From the NCBI RefSeq assembly GCF_014839835.1, contig NC_071644.1, positions 4,379,266-4,443,265 on the forward strand: a stretch of 64,000 nt of DNA, in the 5' to 3' direction. The position numbers were made by a program, and so were the translations under genes. The notes beneath the pieces are model-generated. The model ran no database searches. It was not told the origin of the DNA and saw only the letters and a program-made list of their open reading frames with translations. Positions 14,901 to 31,700 of this stretch are shown piece by piece. How positions within the stretch are numbered: position 1 is the first letter of the stretch; each line of letters opens with the position of its first letter. This stretch comes from Dryobates pubescens (Eukaryota; Chordata; Aves; Piciformes; Picidae).

Positions 14901-17810
14901 AGGCTCCTCAGAAAATAATCTAGCAACAACATGCTGTAATTCCCAAATGACAACTCCAGCTACTAATCTCTCCACTTCACAAAAGAGAATGTCTCCTTCT
15001 CTTCACTCCTTGGCTACTGACTTCTGAATTATTTAGTCTTCTGAATTTTCCTCATCCCCCAAAGAGCATAACTCTTACCAGTCCTGTGCAGACTCCAATA
15101 GTGAAAACCATCACCCACTTCACTGCTTCATATCTCTGAGCTTTCTGTTTAGGAAGAGGATTCATTAAAAAATCTAAGTCAAAGCAACATCAAAAAGGGT
15201 ATCAGAAAAAGGTGGTTTAGGGCTCTGCAGCTCAGTTACAACTAGAGTGAGAAATCAGCAAATTATGGTGACAACAGCAACCTGAAAATAGGAACTGAAA
15301 TGATGAACATCTCGCTCACTTTAAACCTGAGGAACAGAACAGATGCTAGAAGCTATAATCTCCACAAGTTTTCATTCTGTTCATGGAGAAACCAAGAAAG
15401 CATGTAGAATCCCTTTCATAAAGAAAAGCAAACAAACAAAAAGCCCCAGTAAACCTCCTGCAGTGGAATGTATTTACAGTCATTGGATAGGTTAGAAGGG
15501 ACCTTTAAAGATCACCTAGACCGACCCCATTGCAGTGAGTAGGTACATCTGTATGTAGATCAGGTTGCTCAAAGCCCCATCCAAGCTGACCTTGAACACT
15601 TCCAATAATGGGATATACACAATCTCTTTGGGCAAATTTTTCTGAGCTGTTTGAACAGCTTTAGCTCTCAAGCTAATGAAAAAGAACAAGGCCCTACCTT
15701 GTTGTCCACGCTCTCCAAAACTTCCAAGTACGGGTCATTGATACAGCGATCATAATCCAAGCTCTGGAAGAATGCCAAGAGGTCAATTTGAGAGAATCGG
15801 GCACAACAAATAGCACAAAACACTACAGAGTGAAGATCTTGTTAAAGATTACTAACTCCCCAGTAGATTTTGCAAACAGTAGCAGAAAAAAAACTCCTGG
15901 AAACAACTTTATTTAACTATTTCCAGCAGAGTCAGGCCCTGAGAATCAGGAAGTAAATGAAAAGAGCAATTTCACTGCCTAAGCTGAGGGAACAAAACAG
16001 GAACACAGCTAATTAATACAACTTTAAATTATAAGTCACATTGTAGAGATTTAGACTTCACTTCCCTAAGCATCTCCAGTCTGACAGTGCAGAGAATTTA
16101 ACATTAGATCTTCGTATCTGACCTCTCGCTACAACAGAAGCACTAGAGAGGACTTGCTCTCCAGATGAACAGCATCGATTCTTAAGCTTATCACAGCAAG
16201 GAGTTAAAAGCAATATAGAGTTGCCCAGTTATACTCACAAAGTGCTACCAGTTTCTATCTACGTTAGCTTCACTTTCTTAAGCCAAGCAGGAACAGGCTG
16301 AGCTAGTGACACCCATGCTGACAGCAGCAGCTCAAAATAGCTCAGGGCTACCATAAAGACATGCAAAAAGCAAAAATCTCCTGTATGAAGCAGGATCTGA
16401 CAGATGGAAGATTTGCTGTGAGCCAGCATGGCATTAGAGGCTGCAGTGATCAAGAAGTTACAGATGCATGCCACAGTCATGAGGAAGCAGGACCACTACA
16501 GCTTATAAATCTCACATTTAAAAAGTAGAACAATGCAGCAGGCTCTGAAAATTAATTTTCTCAGCAAGAGGCTGACTAAAGCAACAAATGTTCAAGCTCT
16601 GCTCACAGGGCTTTAACACAGAAACGTGTAAAAATGAGGAGCAGCTCTTTGCAAAGGCCGCTCTTGGTACTTCTGTGGGTGCCAATGCAATCTAATTAGT
16701 CATGCATTTTAAGCCCTTGTTTCATTACAAACTCAAACAGATCAAAACCTGCCTGCAGTTCTTTTCACAATAATTTCACAAGCTGCTATCAGTTACTTTC
16801 CCACCTCGTAGTCTTTGCGTGGAAGAATCTCATCCTCTTCCTCCTGAGTTTCTCCTAGGATCGTCTGCAAAACAAACATGGGAAAGAAAAATTGTCTAAG
16901 GAATGAATGAATGCACATACAGGTGCTTAAAAATGTTGGTAACAAAGCCAAAATTAGAGAAAGCCTGTACCACTACTGTTGATAAAGTCAGTGTATGGAA
17001 CAATAGACTACTACTTACTTTGGGTTAATGGCATAAGACCCAAGACTTAAAGCTTGCCCCTCAGCAAAAATACACTGAATTACTATATGGGAGCACTCCA
17101 CAGCACAGTAGAGCACTAAACTCACACTCCAGCTTCTTTCAGAGCAACAGGTTAGAGAAGCGTAGGATAAGAAACTTGTAGACAGCATTCCCCTAGTCAA
17201 GGCGGCTGAAGAGAGCTCCTGAGAGTCAGTCCCCTCAGATAGCTCAAGGGGTGCTGCACCCGGCAGGAGCGGCAGCGCAGGCTGAGGCACCGGCTACGGC
17301 GGCTGGGACAGGAGGCCCAGCCAAAGCAAACGTTGACTAGGGGCACTGGGAGAGCGCGGGTCGTACTGCGCACAACGCGCGGCTAAGAAGGCGAGGCGTG
17401 GGGCCGAGCAGTGGCTGAGGTACTGGATCAAGGGCTGGCTGAAGCAGCGGGCCCCGAGCCGTCAGCAGCGGGGTTGGAGGTACCGGGTTTTGAGGCGCTG
17501 GGCCGAGGACGGACTAAGGCTCCGATACCGCAGACTGAGGTACTGAGCCCTGAAGCGCAGGACCGAAGCGCCGGTACCTGGGGCGGAGGCACCAGGCCCA
17601 GCACCATAGCAACGCTCAACGCCCACCCTCAGGCGCTCGCTAGAGCCGGCACAGCGGCGGGGTCGTGCCGAGACCAGCAGGCATCACGGTTGAGGGGTGG
17701 GTAGGGGGGGGGTACGCGCAGCGCCACAGCCGTACCAGCTCCTCGGGGGTGCGGCTCTCCCGCTCGCCACAGCAGCAGCAGCAGCACAACCCGGACCCGC
17801 ACCCCGCCAT
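2952..17810 (-). CDS. CLCN6: CLC-6 late-endosomal chloride/proton exchanger, complete
   Basis: This is the chloride/proton exchanger of late endosomes. I joined 23 coding exons by GT-AG sites and phase: 17736-17810, 16805-16864, 15698-15763, 15079-15144, 14336-14402, 13828-13934, 13471-13597, 12830-12897, 12663-12721, 11892-12024, 10876-10989, 10454-10620, 9457-9583, 8961-9087, 8477-8630, 8240-8399, 7988-8094, 7233-7419, 6473-6630, 5891-6047, 5091-5198, 4371-4496 and 2952-3032. They total 2601 nt, 866 aa against 869 in human. Visible motifs are a Cys run at residues 9-14, GSGIP at 152-156, GKEGP at 194-198 with the gating glutamate E196, the proton glutamate E263, and GLFVP at 484-488. Luminal sequons lie at N406, N419 and N429. 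CBS domains lie at about 599-657 and 800-860. Relative to the remembered human sequence the protein is four residues shorter near the Cys run and one longer at the exon 13/14 junction. I see no broken exon. Confidence 0.97.
15483..15655 (-). mobile_element. CR1 LINE 3' fragment, old
   Basis: This is the reverse complement of a CR1 3' end, recognisable from AGAAGGGACCTTTAAAGATC and the phrase resembling CCCATCCAAGCTGACCTTGAACACTTCCA. It is well diverged. It lies in CLCN6 intron 3, in the same sense as the gene. Confidence 0.85.
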
Positions 17811-17814
17811 CTTC
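17803..17814 (-). promoter_or_regulatory. CLCN6: TISU/YY1-like element around the CLCN6 start codon
   Basis: The minus strand reads GAAGATGGCGGG around the CLCN6 ATG. The published TISU consensus is SAASATGGCGGC, so 11 of 12 positions fit. The same core is a YY1 site. TISU elements serve both transcription and scanning-free initiation on very short 5' UTRs, which would place the CLCN6 start site only a few tens of bases upstream. Confidence 0.55.
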
Positions 17815-17901
17815 CGCCACCGCCCCTGCCCGGCCCCACCCGCCGCGCCGCGCGTGACCCCATCACTCGGCCCCGCCCCCGCGGCGCGAGACAGCGCCGC
17901 C

Positions 17902-18003
17902 ATGTCAGAAACGGGAACGCACCACGTGACCCGACCCGCCCCGGCCTTAAAGCGCCGCGGGCTGGGGCCACCCGCGCTGCGCAGCATCTGGCACCACCGG
18001 GAG
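17902..18003 (+). other. MTHFR: Probable non-coding first exon of MTHFR with an upstream ATG
   Basis: A good donor (GGGAG then GTGAGC) ends an exon at 18003 inside the CpG island, and the acceptor for the first MTHFR coding exon is at 19939/19940. The true 5' end of the exon is unknown; the left boundary given here is the upstream ATG at 17902, in a GCCGCC context. That frame is open for 34 codons to the donor. If joined to 19940 it reads past the main ATG (19950) and stops at 19958-19960, so it would be an upstream ORF overlapping the main start. Confidence 0.5.
17923..17930. promoter_or_regulatory. E-box CACGTGAC in the shared promoter
   Basis: This is a palindromic CACGTG core followed by AC, as in USF and MiT/TFE (TFEB, CLEAR) sites. 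It lies about 110 bp upstream of the CLCN6 ATG and just upstream of, or within, the likely MTHFR first exon. Binding is inferred. Confidence 0.45.
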
Positions 18004-19939
18004 GTGAGCGGGGCACGGGGAAGGGAGGGCCCGATCCCTGCCCACATTGCCCCGGGCAGATCCCCGCCGCAGGCCCGAACTGCCCTCCGGCTGCTTTGGG
18101 CTGAGCCGCGTTCCCGGGGGGTTTAGCTGAGGTCGAAGGCACGATCGGGCTGCACCTCGATCGCTGCTTAGACCCGATACCGATCCTCCAGCAGCAGAGA
18201 CTCCCCGGCACTGCTAGTGCCTATTTTCCGTCTCTCCCCACCCTGTCGCACCGGTCTTTTCGTGGCCGTGCCGCTGCTCCCTTGGCAACGCGGTAGATCC
18301 AGCCCTGGGCCCCTTTATGCCCCGCAGGACTGCCTGCCTAATACCATGGCCCAGGATACTGAGGCCCTAGACATACCGCTACTTGATGCCATGACCTGGG
18401 ACACCGGTCCTGGACGAGCCCCTTCCAGGGGGCTGTCAGCCCGGTGCCATGGCCCGGGAGTCCCTTGCAGGTACTGCACGCCCTATGAGAAGTGTACATG
18501 CAGCTGAGTTTAGCTTGGGAGCTAAAACTAATCTTTAGAAGATGCAGGCGTTCATCCTGTGTGAGGGGGTGTCATCTCAGGTCTGGAAGCAATAAAAATA
18601 TCCAACAACAAAAGAAATGGGCAGAGCAATGTCCCATAAGCATAACGAGCACAACCACACAGATAAGCATCAATGTGTTGGGCTACAGGTCTTTTGAGCT
18701 CTGCAGTGGGGAAGAGAAACGAGAAGGAGCATTGACTGAATGGAGCTGACAGGTGTTTTAAGGTTGTCTTATCTTGCATCTGGTTTTGTTTAGTTAGAAA
18801 ATCTTTTTTTCTCTTTGCAATAACTCCAAGCTTCTGACAGCAAATCTGAGATGCACCTAATGGTAAGGAAACTGCTCCAAATGCTGCCTCTTGACAAAAA
18901 GTGTGAGGCCTTCCTCCTGACTTTGTGGTTCTAGATGTCATTAGCATCAGGATCTTTTTCTCAACAGTAAGTCTCATGCTATAGAGACATTCATATAGGA
19001 ACCCTTCCCTTGGGTGTTAAAGGTCCTTTGATGTGCCTGTGGTGGCACTCTTGCTAGAAGTGAGATATGGGGAGTTGACTGAACATGGTTTTGCACATAT
19101 GCTTTAGGATAATTCTCCCAGATTAGTGCCACATGGATGTCAAGCCAAGTCCTTTGAGAGAGTGTGGTTGCTGTGCACCCAGCTGCTTTTGCTTCATTTG
19201 TCAATAGGTCTTTTTACTGTGGCCTGCAGTGTTGGTACCCAAGAGATTTAAGACTCACGGTTCCTCTTGGCAGCATCAGGCCTGTGCTTCTTTCTCGTAT
19301 CTCCTGCCAGCTGGAGAGGTTCCCTAGATGATAAAAGCAGACTTTCTCCCAAAGCGTTTTGCTCAATTAGCAACTCAGTGTAAACAGTAGAAGGTGAGTT
19401 CAAAGTCTTCTTGGATGACCTAAAGCCACAGAGTTTATGATAAGGATAAAAAATTGCACACTAGCTTACAACCATTTCCTCCCAAGCAGGCTCGAGTATC
19501 ATGCAATGCTTGAACAGCTTGCTGCTTCCCAGTGCCAATTTTACATGTTGGCAGGTTCACAAGGCCACTCTCACCTGATTCACATGGCTTGCTAAGTTGT
19601 AGTCAGGGCAAAAGTGATGTTGACCTGACTCTCTTTAAGAGCCAAATTTGGCCTGGCAGGCAGTGAAGAGCTGCATCAGAGTGGCAAGAAGCCATCTCCT
19701 GTGTTATTCTCTCAGCACTATCTAAACACTTTTTACTGTGTTTTCATCATGTCTCCCAGTACAGCTTATAGTGAGAGCTGGCAAAAGGGACCCTTTGGTG
19801 ATGAAGAATGTTGAGTTGCAGCATAGGCTTCCTTGCCATCACCTGCTGCTCACCCCAGGTGTTACCTTTTGAGTAACTGCTCCTTACTGAGATCTGCATT
19901 CTGTCTTGTGCCCACTGTGCTCCTTTTCCCCTCCTTCAG
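18004..19939 (+). other. MTHFR: MTHFR first intron
   Basis: This 1.9 kb interval runs from the CpG-island donor to the acceptor TCCTTCAG just before the coding exon. No coding exon or clear repeat was recognised in it. The junctions are predicted. Confidence 0.5.
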
Positions 19940-19949
19940 AGAGCTCACC

Positions 19950-26875
<6,926 letters not shown>

Positions 26876-27495
26876 AAATTCCTTTTCTAACCTGTTACTT
26901 CTTCCGTCCACTGACTGCGAGGAGAGAAAAAGCGGCTCCTGTGCTGGTGGTGGACCACACACTCCTAAACCCAGCGACTGGGCTGGCTCATTGATCTATC
27001 CACACTACATGCTCATGTCCAGCACTAAAGCTCCCTGACTCCTCACTGAACAATAGCCAGAACTACCTGAACCTCTGAGCTGAGGCTCTAGACTAAGCTT
27101 GAAGGGCAGCTCTGCAGGATGAAGAGGTGCTAATTGTTGCTTATGTGTATGACAGTAACAGAACTCTTGTGCATAGGTGGGATTCTAACTTACTCATGCC
27201 AGAAATGCTGCCTTGGGGGCAGAAACACTTCTGTCAGCAGTGCCTACACAAGGAGACTATTTCAGTAGTCACCAGCTCTGAAAAAATGGTTAAGTTGCTT
27301 TTACAATGCACTCCTCTGATGTATTTTTTCATAATTGATCACAGTCAGGCTCCTTTGCACACACTCCAGAAAAAGGTTCACTTTTTTTCTCCCTAAGTTT
27401 TCTCTTCTTATTGTATTTCCCCTTTTCTTTTCAGTGAAAATATGTGAATTTCGACTTTGTTTCTTAGTACAATAAAACACATGGCACTTGTACTA
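26876..27495 (+). other. MTHFR: MTHFR 3' UTR to the proximal poly(A) signal
   Basis: Non-coding sequence follows the TGA at 26873-26875. An AATAAA at 27471-27476 is preceded by T-rich sequence. A second AATAAA at 28278-28283 could give a longer transcript, as in mammals, where MTHFR 3' UTRs are several kilobases long. Confidence 0.6.
27471..27476 (+). terminator. MTHFR: MTHFR polyadenylation signal AATAAA
   Basis: A canonical hexamer lies about 600 bases past the MTHFR stop codon, after a T-rich tract. Confidence 0.55.
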
Positions 27496-28468
27496 GGCCA
27501 TAGTCTTTAAAGAAGGAAAGACTTGTGTTGTTTGCAAATTAATGGGCTTGGCGCAAGAGAAAAGGTTAAGAAACCAATTGGTTACAGGGCAGCAAGTAAA
27601 GCATGGACAAACAGGGTAGAGAAAGCTCAAGTCCCAGAATTCACCAAAAGCAACCAGCTACCACCTTTCATTGAAGTTGTGCAAGGTCACAGGAGGGGTG
27701 GTGGTCCTTTTCCATAGCCTGTAGGGAAATGCAGCCTGTATTTTCTGACATAGTGACTCTCAACAGCCTTGGGCCCTACAGCATTGAAATAAGGGGTTGG
27801 GGGAGCTATGGAAGCTGCTTTGTGTACTTAACAATCCTGCAAAGCTACCACAGGCTAGGAAAACAAGACCTTGGGGCAATTCCCAGTGGAATTTTGAGAT
27901 CCCTGCCATGCTGTGAGCATCTCTTTCAAACAAGCAAGGAAGAAAAAAGCCTTTTCCAGATTCTTCAGACCCTCTCATTACAGCTGTCTGAGATTGGGCT
28001 CATATATCCAGGGTAATTACAGGGCATCAATCACAGAAGCAAGTAATGGGAAGGTTGGGGGTCAGACACGCCTGTCTTGCCTCTGCAAAGCTTTTGGTGC
28101 TCAGCTGTTCCCAGCAGGTTTCTTCATCCCTAGCCCATTCAGCACAGAAAGGAACCAGCAGGAAGCAGTCAAGAGGTTGCCCACCCACTGAAAGGCTTAA
28201 TGAAGAGCTGATGGACCTAGACAGGGGGAGGAGGTGGGAGCCATGTGGGAACCTCCCAGGGGAAAAGCCAAATCCAAAATAAAGACCGATGTTTGCACCT
28301 ACCCAGGACAGTCCAGACTTTGCAATCAACAGGATGCAGCATTTGCAGAGGCAGGCTCCTGCTCATCTCTTTAAGACGTATTTGCTTACTCCACTGTGTG
28401 ACACTAAACTGTCCAGGAAAAAAAACCACTGAGTAAAGGGAGAGCTTATAAGGTGGGGTTTTTTGACC
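27496..28468. other. Convergent intergenic stretch between MTHFR and C1orf167
   Basis: This is the tail-to-tail interval of just under 1 kb between the proximal MTHFR poly(A) signal and the likely C1orf167 poly(A) signal (ATTAAA at 28469-28474, minus strand). A plus-strand AATAAA sits at 28278-28283. No coding exon was recognised. Confidence 0.5.
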
Positions 28469-28474
28469 TTTAAT
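28469..28474 (-). terminator. Candidate C1orf167 poly(A) signal ATTAAA
   Basis: TTTAAT on the plus strand gives ATTAAA in the gene sense, about 300 bases after the predicted stop at 28772-28774. It is a common variant hexamer; use is unproven. Confidence 0.3.
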
Positions 28475-28771
28475 CAGAACTCCAGCAAAATCAGGTCTGG
28501 AGAAGGGAATGGAATCTCAGAACAAAAGGGAATAATTTCTCAGGTATGTGCCTCTAAGGAGGTAGGAGATCAGTCCTTGAAAGAGGAACTGCCACTAGGT
28601 ACCATCTCTTCCTAGGTGTCCTTTGGCTAGCATGCTTCTGGCCTGCAGCACTTTTATCACGTGAGCAGTGTTGGCTTTCTTCCTTGCACAGGACCAGCTC
28701 TTTGTTGTGACAGCCAGCTGTATCCTCCACGTGTCCTCAAATGAGCAGCAGCTGCAGGCAGGCCCCACCAT

Positions 28772-31700
28772 TCAGCAGCATCCTTTGTCCTTGAGCTGGA
28801 ATGCCGTGAGCTGACGCCACCTTCCAAAGGCCTTGAAGAGTAAAGTGGACAAATCAAATCCTGAGGTTCCCCCTGAGTGGTTGCAGCCATCCTCACAATA
28901 CCCTAAACAGCTTTTCCTCTAGCAACGGCTCTGCCAGCTGCCTCACCACTCAGAGCCCTCTCCTGTCTCCCCTATGTTCTTGTAGCCAGAGTGTGAAGCA
29001 TAGAGTACAAATCAATGTGAGAGAAAGAAAAATGGCCCCTCTGCCCTCTCATTTCAGTACGTCCTCTTGTTGGAGGACCTAATCCTGCATGGATCTTGGG
29101 GAGGCAAGCAGAGGAGTGTTCTGGGTATTTGAGCTCTAAGGCTTTGCCTGCTCACTCAAATTTTTAGTAATTTGCCTGACTTTGGGTGCAAGGCTGCACA
29201 ATCCTCCTGCAACAGCGTGGAGCCTGTTTCTTCCCTGAGTGGGCTCTTGAGAGGCAGGGGATTAGTGGATTAACATCTCTGGTGACAGTGGGGAAGGGGG
29301 CACGGATCAGGGAAACTGACTGCTGACACAAAGCTTTGAAAAACACCCAAGGATGAACCCATCTATGCTGGAAGCTATTTCCCTGTTATAGGCAAATCCT
29401 ATTCCTTGATGAATTCAACTTCTCTTTAAGCAAATGCTTTGTGCATGGTACCATGGGAGAGAGAAAGAGAACACCAGTTGTCCCTTTAAGGTGCTCTCTG
29501 GTCCTTTGAGGTCCACAGAATTAAAGCAGTTATCAGTGCTCACCTGAGACAGAAGGCTCCTGGTTTCTTCCTCCAAAAAGTTCTGCACCACACAGCTTTG
29601 CAAGTGTCGTCGTCTCCACACCCTCCAGGCCTTTTCCAGCAGCCGCCTCTGGTCCTGTCAAGGAAGGAGGCAGTGCCCAGATTGGGCTCTGGCAGGCAAA
29701 CTGCCTCACATCCCTCTAAACCCCAGCTGTCAGACCCCCAGCTCTTCTCTCCCAGGATGTATGTGAGGCTGCGAGAAGAGCAGGCACACCCAGTAGAACC
29801 CACCAATGCCACCAGTGGCAGTACCAGCCACTCACCAACACCTGAGCCAGGATCACCACCTTGCTGGCTTCTTTCCACTGATGCCATCCTCTTGCCAGAC
29901 AGTGCAGCCTCCTGCCATGCTGGTACTGGCGAAGTATCACTCTGTGACGCCACCACCTCAGATACTTCTCCCTATAGGCCAGAGGGGGAAATGAGCTTTA
30001 GCAGCCCAGCTGTCCTACAGGAAAGACCTTCCCTGATGGCAGCAACAAGAGGAAACCCAGAGCCCTCCACTCCACTTACCCAAGCCACCTCTCTTCCCAC
30101 TCCTCCAAATCCACCTCTGCTTTGTTGTCTTGGATCCTTGAATATACAGGAGAGGGTCCTACCACACCAGACCTCTCTTCCAGGTGAGAGACCTGCAGCC
30201 TTTCAGCCTTGTTTTTGTTTCTGTAAATCACCAGCCAGCTGTGAATGGCACTGGGAAAAAGCCTGAGAGGGGCAGCTGGTGCTGAACCGTTTTCTCTGCC
30301 TTTTCTGCTTTCTGGGGAAGAAAAGAGCAATCACATAGGAGCTAACCTCAGAGCTAGAGAGGGAGAGACCAAAGCTGCCATAAGCCCTTAATCCTTTGAT
30401 TCCTGAATACAGAAGCAACCCACAGAGTTTGACTGCCACAAGCACCTACTTAACAGAGCAATCCCAGCTATCTGGCTGGCAAACACAACTTCCCACCCCT
30501 CCTCACTCACACTCCCCATACAACCCCGTGAAAGGAAGAGAGAAGACATCTTCTTACTCATGGACCAAGCAAGAGACATCTTTCTGCTCTTCCTAGCACC
30601 TATCAGGGTACTGCACTGACGTAAGCACTGGGAAAAGGCAGCTGCTTTTGTCCAGTAGTTGCAGGCCTGCAAACAGAAATAACACAGCTGCAGCCAAGAC
30701 TAAACACAATACACAGCACACACACTAAGTAGCCTTAGAGATACATTTATGTTCATATCCCTGCAGGTAGTTTAATGTGCTAGACCCCAAGCTGGAAACT
30801 GCACAGATGAGATCCCAGCAGGACTGACTCAGCCCTTCGAAATCAATCGACCTCTTTGTGGTTTGCTAGCTGTGAGTCTTTTGAAAAAGCTGCAACTCTG
30901 ACAGCTTGCTCTGCTCTGCAGGGACAGTGATTATCCCATCTCATCTCTGAGCAGAGAGGAAGGAGTGCTCTTGTCTCTCTGGTAAAAATGTCCCCATTCC
31001 TTATTGCTGTGCTCCAGATGGTTGCTGCAATCAATGCCAGATTATGGTGATGAAGCTGTGTGCAAAGTCTGTAAAGAATGTCAAGGCAGGGACTAAGCAG
31101 TCACCACAAGTCAAACCAGGTTTTTGTACAAGCCTTGTCGCTGTATCTCAGTGCCTGGTGACCCAACTGAGACCTTCATGAGAAAACAGTTAAGAATAAC
31201 TGTGTCACAGGGACATTTTTTCTCACCTGTTTTATGGCACCCACAGATCCTAGGCACAGGGCTTGCCGTCCCCTGGAGGCCATTCGCCAGCGGTGACAGG
31301 CTTTAGCCTGGGAGGGTTCCTGCCTCTTGTGGCTTCTCTCTCCCAGTACCTGCTGTCCAGCTTTCAAGAATTTCATCCTCCACTCCGTAAAACTCACAAA
31401 TAGGAGGCGGTGCTCTCTGACTTCTTTAAAACAAGAGAGAGCTTCTCGCTGCATCCGTCTGCAAGCAGTGGCCTGGGCCCAGCTGACTAAGCACCTGAGA
31501 AACAATTCAAGCACAAAAAACCAGCAGATGCTTAAGTCACATCTCCATGTCATCACCAAACAGGCTATAGACCAGAATCTACTTTCTCACCCCACCCTGC
31601 AGTGTCACACTTAAGTGGTCAAAGCACACACAAAAAAAGGATGCTCCTATTATTCTTCCTGCAATCAACATTCAAGTATCTTTCTCTGTGTTGCTTATTC

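Larger units (their letters stand above)
17230..18130. promoter_or_regulatory. CpG island, shared CLCN6/MTHFR promoter
   Basis: This is a dense GC- and CpG-rich tract. It holds the first coding exon of CLCN6 (ATG at 17808-17810, minus strand) and, within about 200 bp, the probable non-coding first exon of MTHFR on the plus strand. The two genes are therefore head to head. Sites that can be read are a TISU/YY1-type element at 17803-17814 (minus), an E-box CACGTGAC at 17923-17930, and GC-rich stretches. In mammals the MTHFR and CLCN6 5' ends are also adjacent or overlapping. Transcription start sites are not determined from sequence. Confidence 0.85.

Noticed and set aside
17769-17786. CAG repeat as a plain microsatellite
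   Set aside because: It is the coding TGC run of CLCN6 exon 1, so it is reported as part of the gene.
17684-18211. Minus-strand ORF of 175 codons in the CLCN6/MTHFR island
   Set aside because: It overlaps CLCN6 exon 1 in another frame; the length is explained by GC content.
29598-30266. Plus-strand ORF of 222 codons
   Set aside because: It lies antisense to three C1orf167 exons that join in phase, and has no family features.
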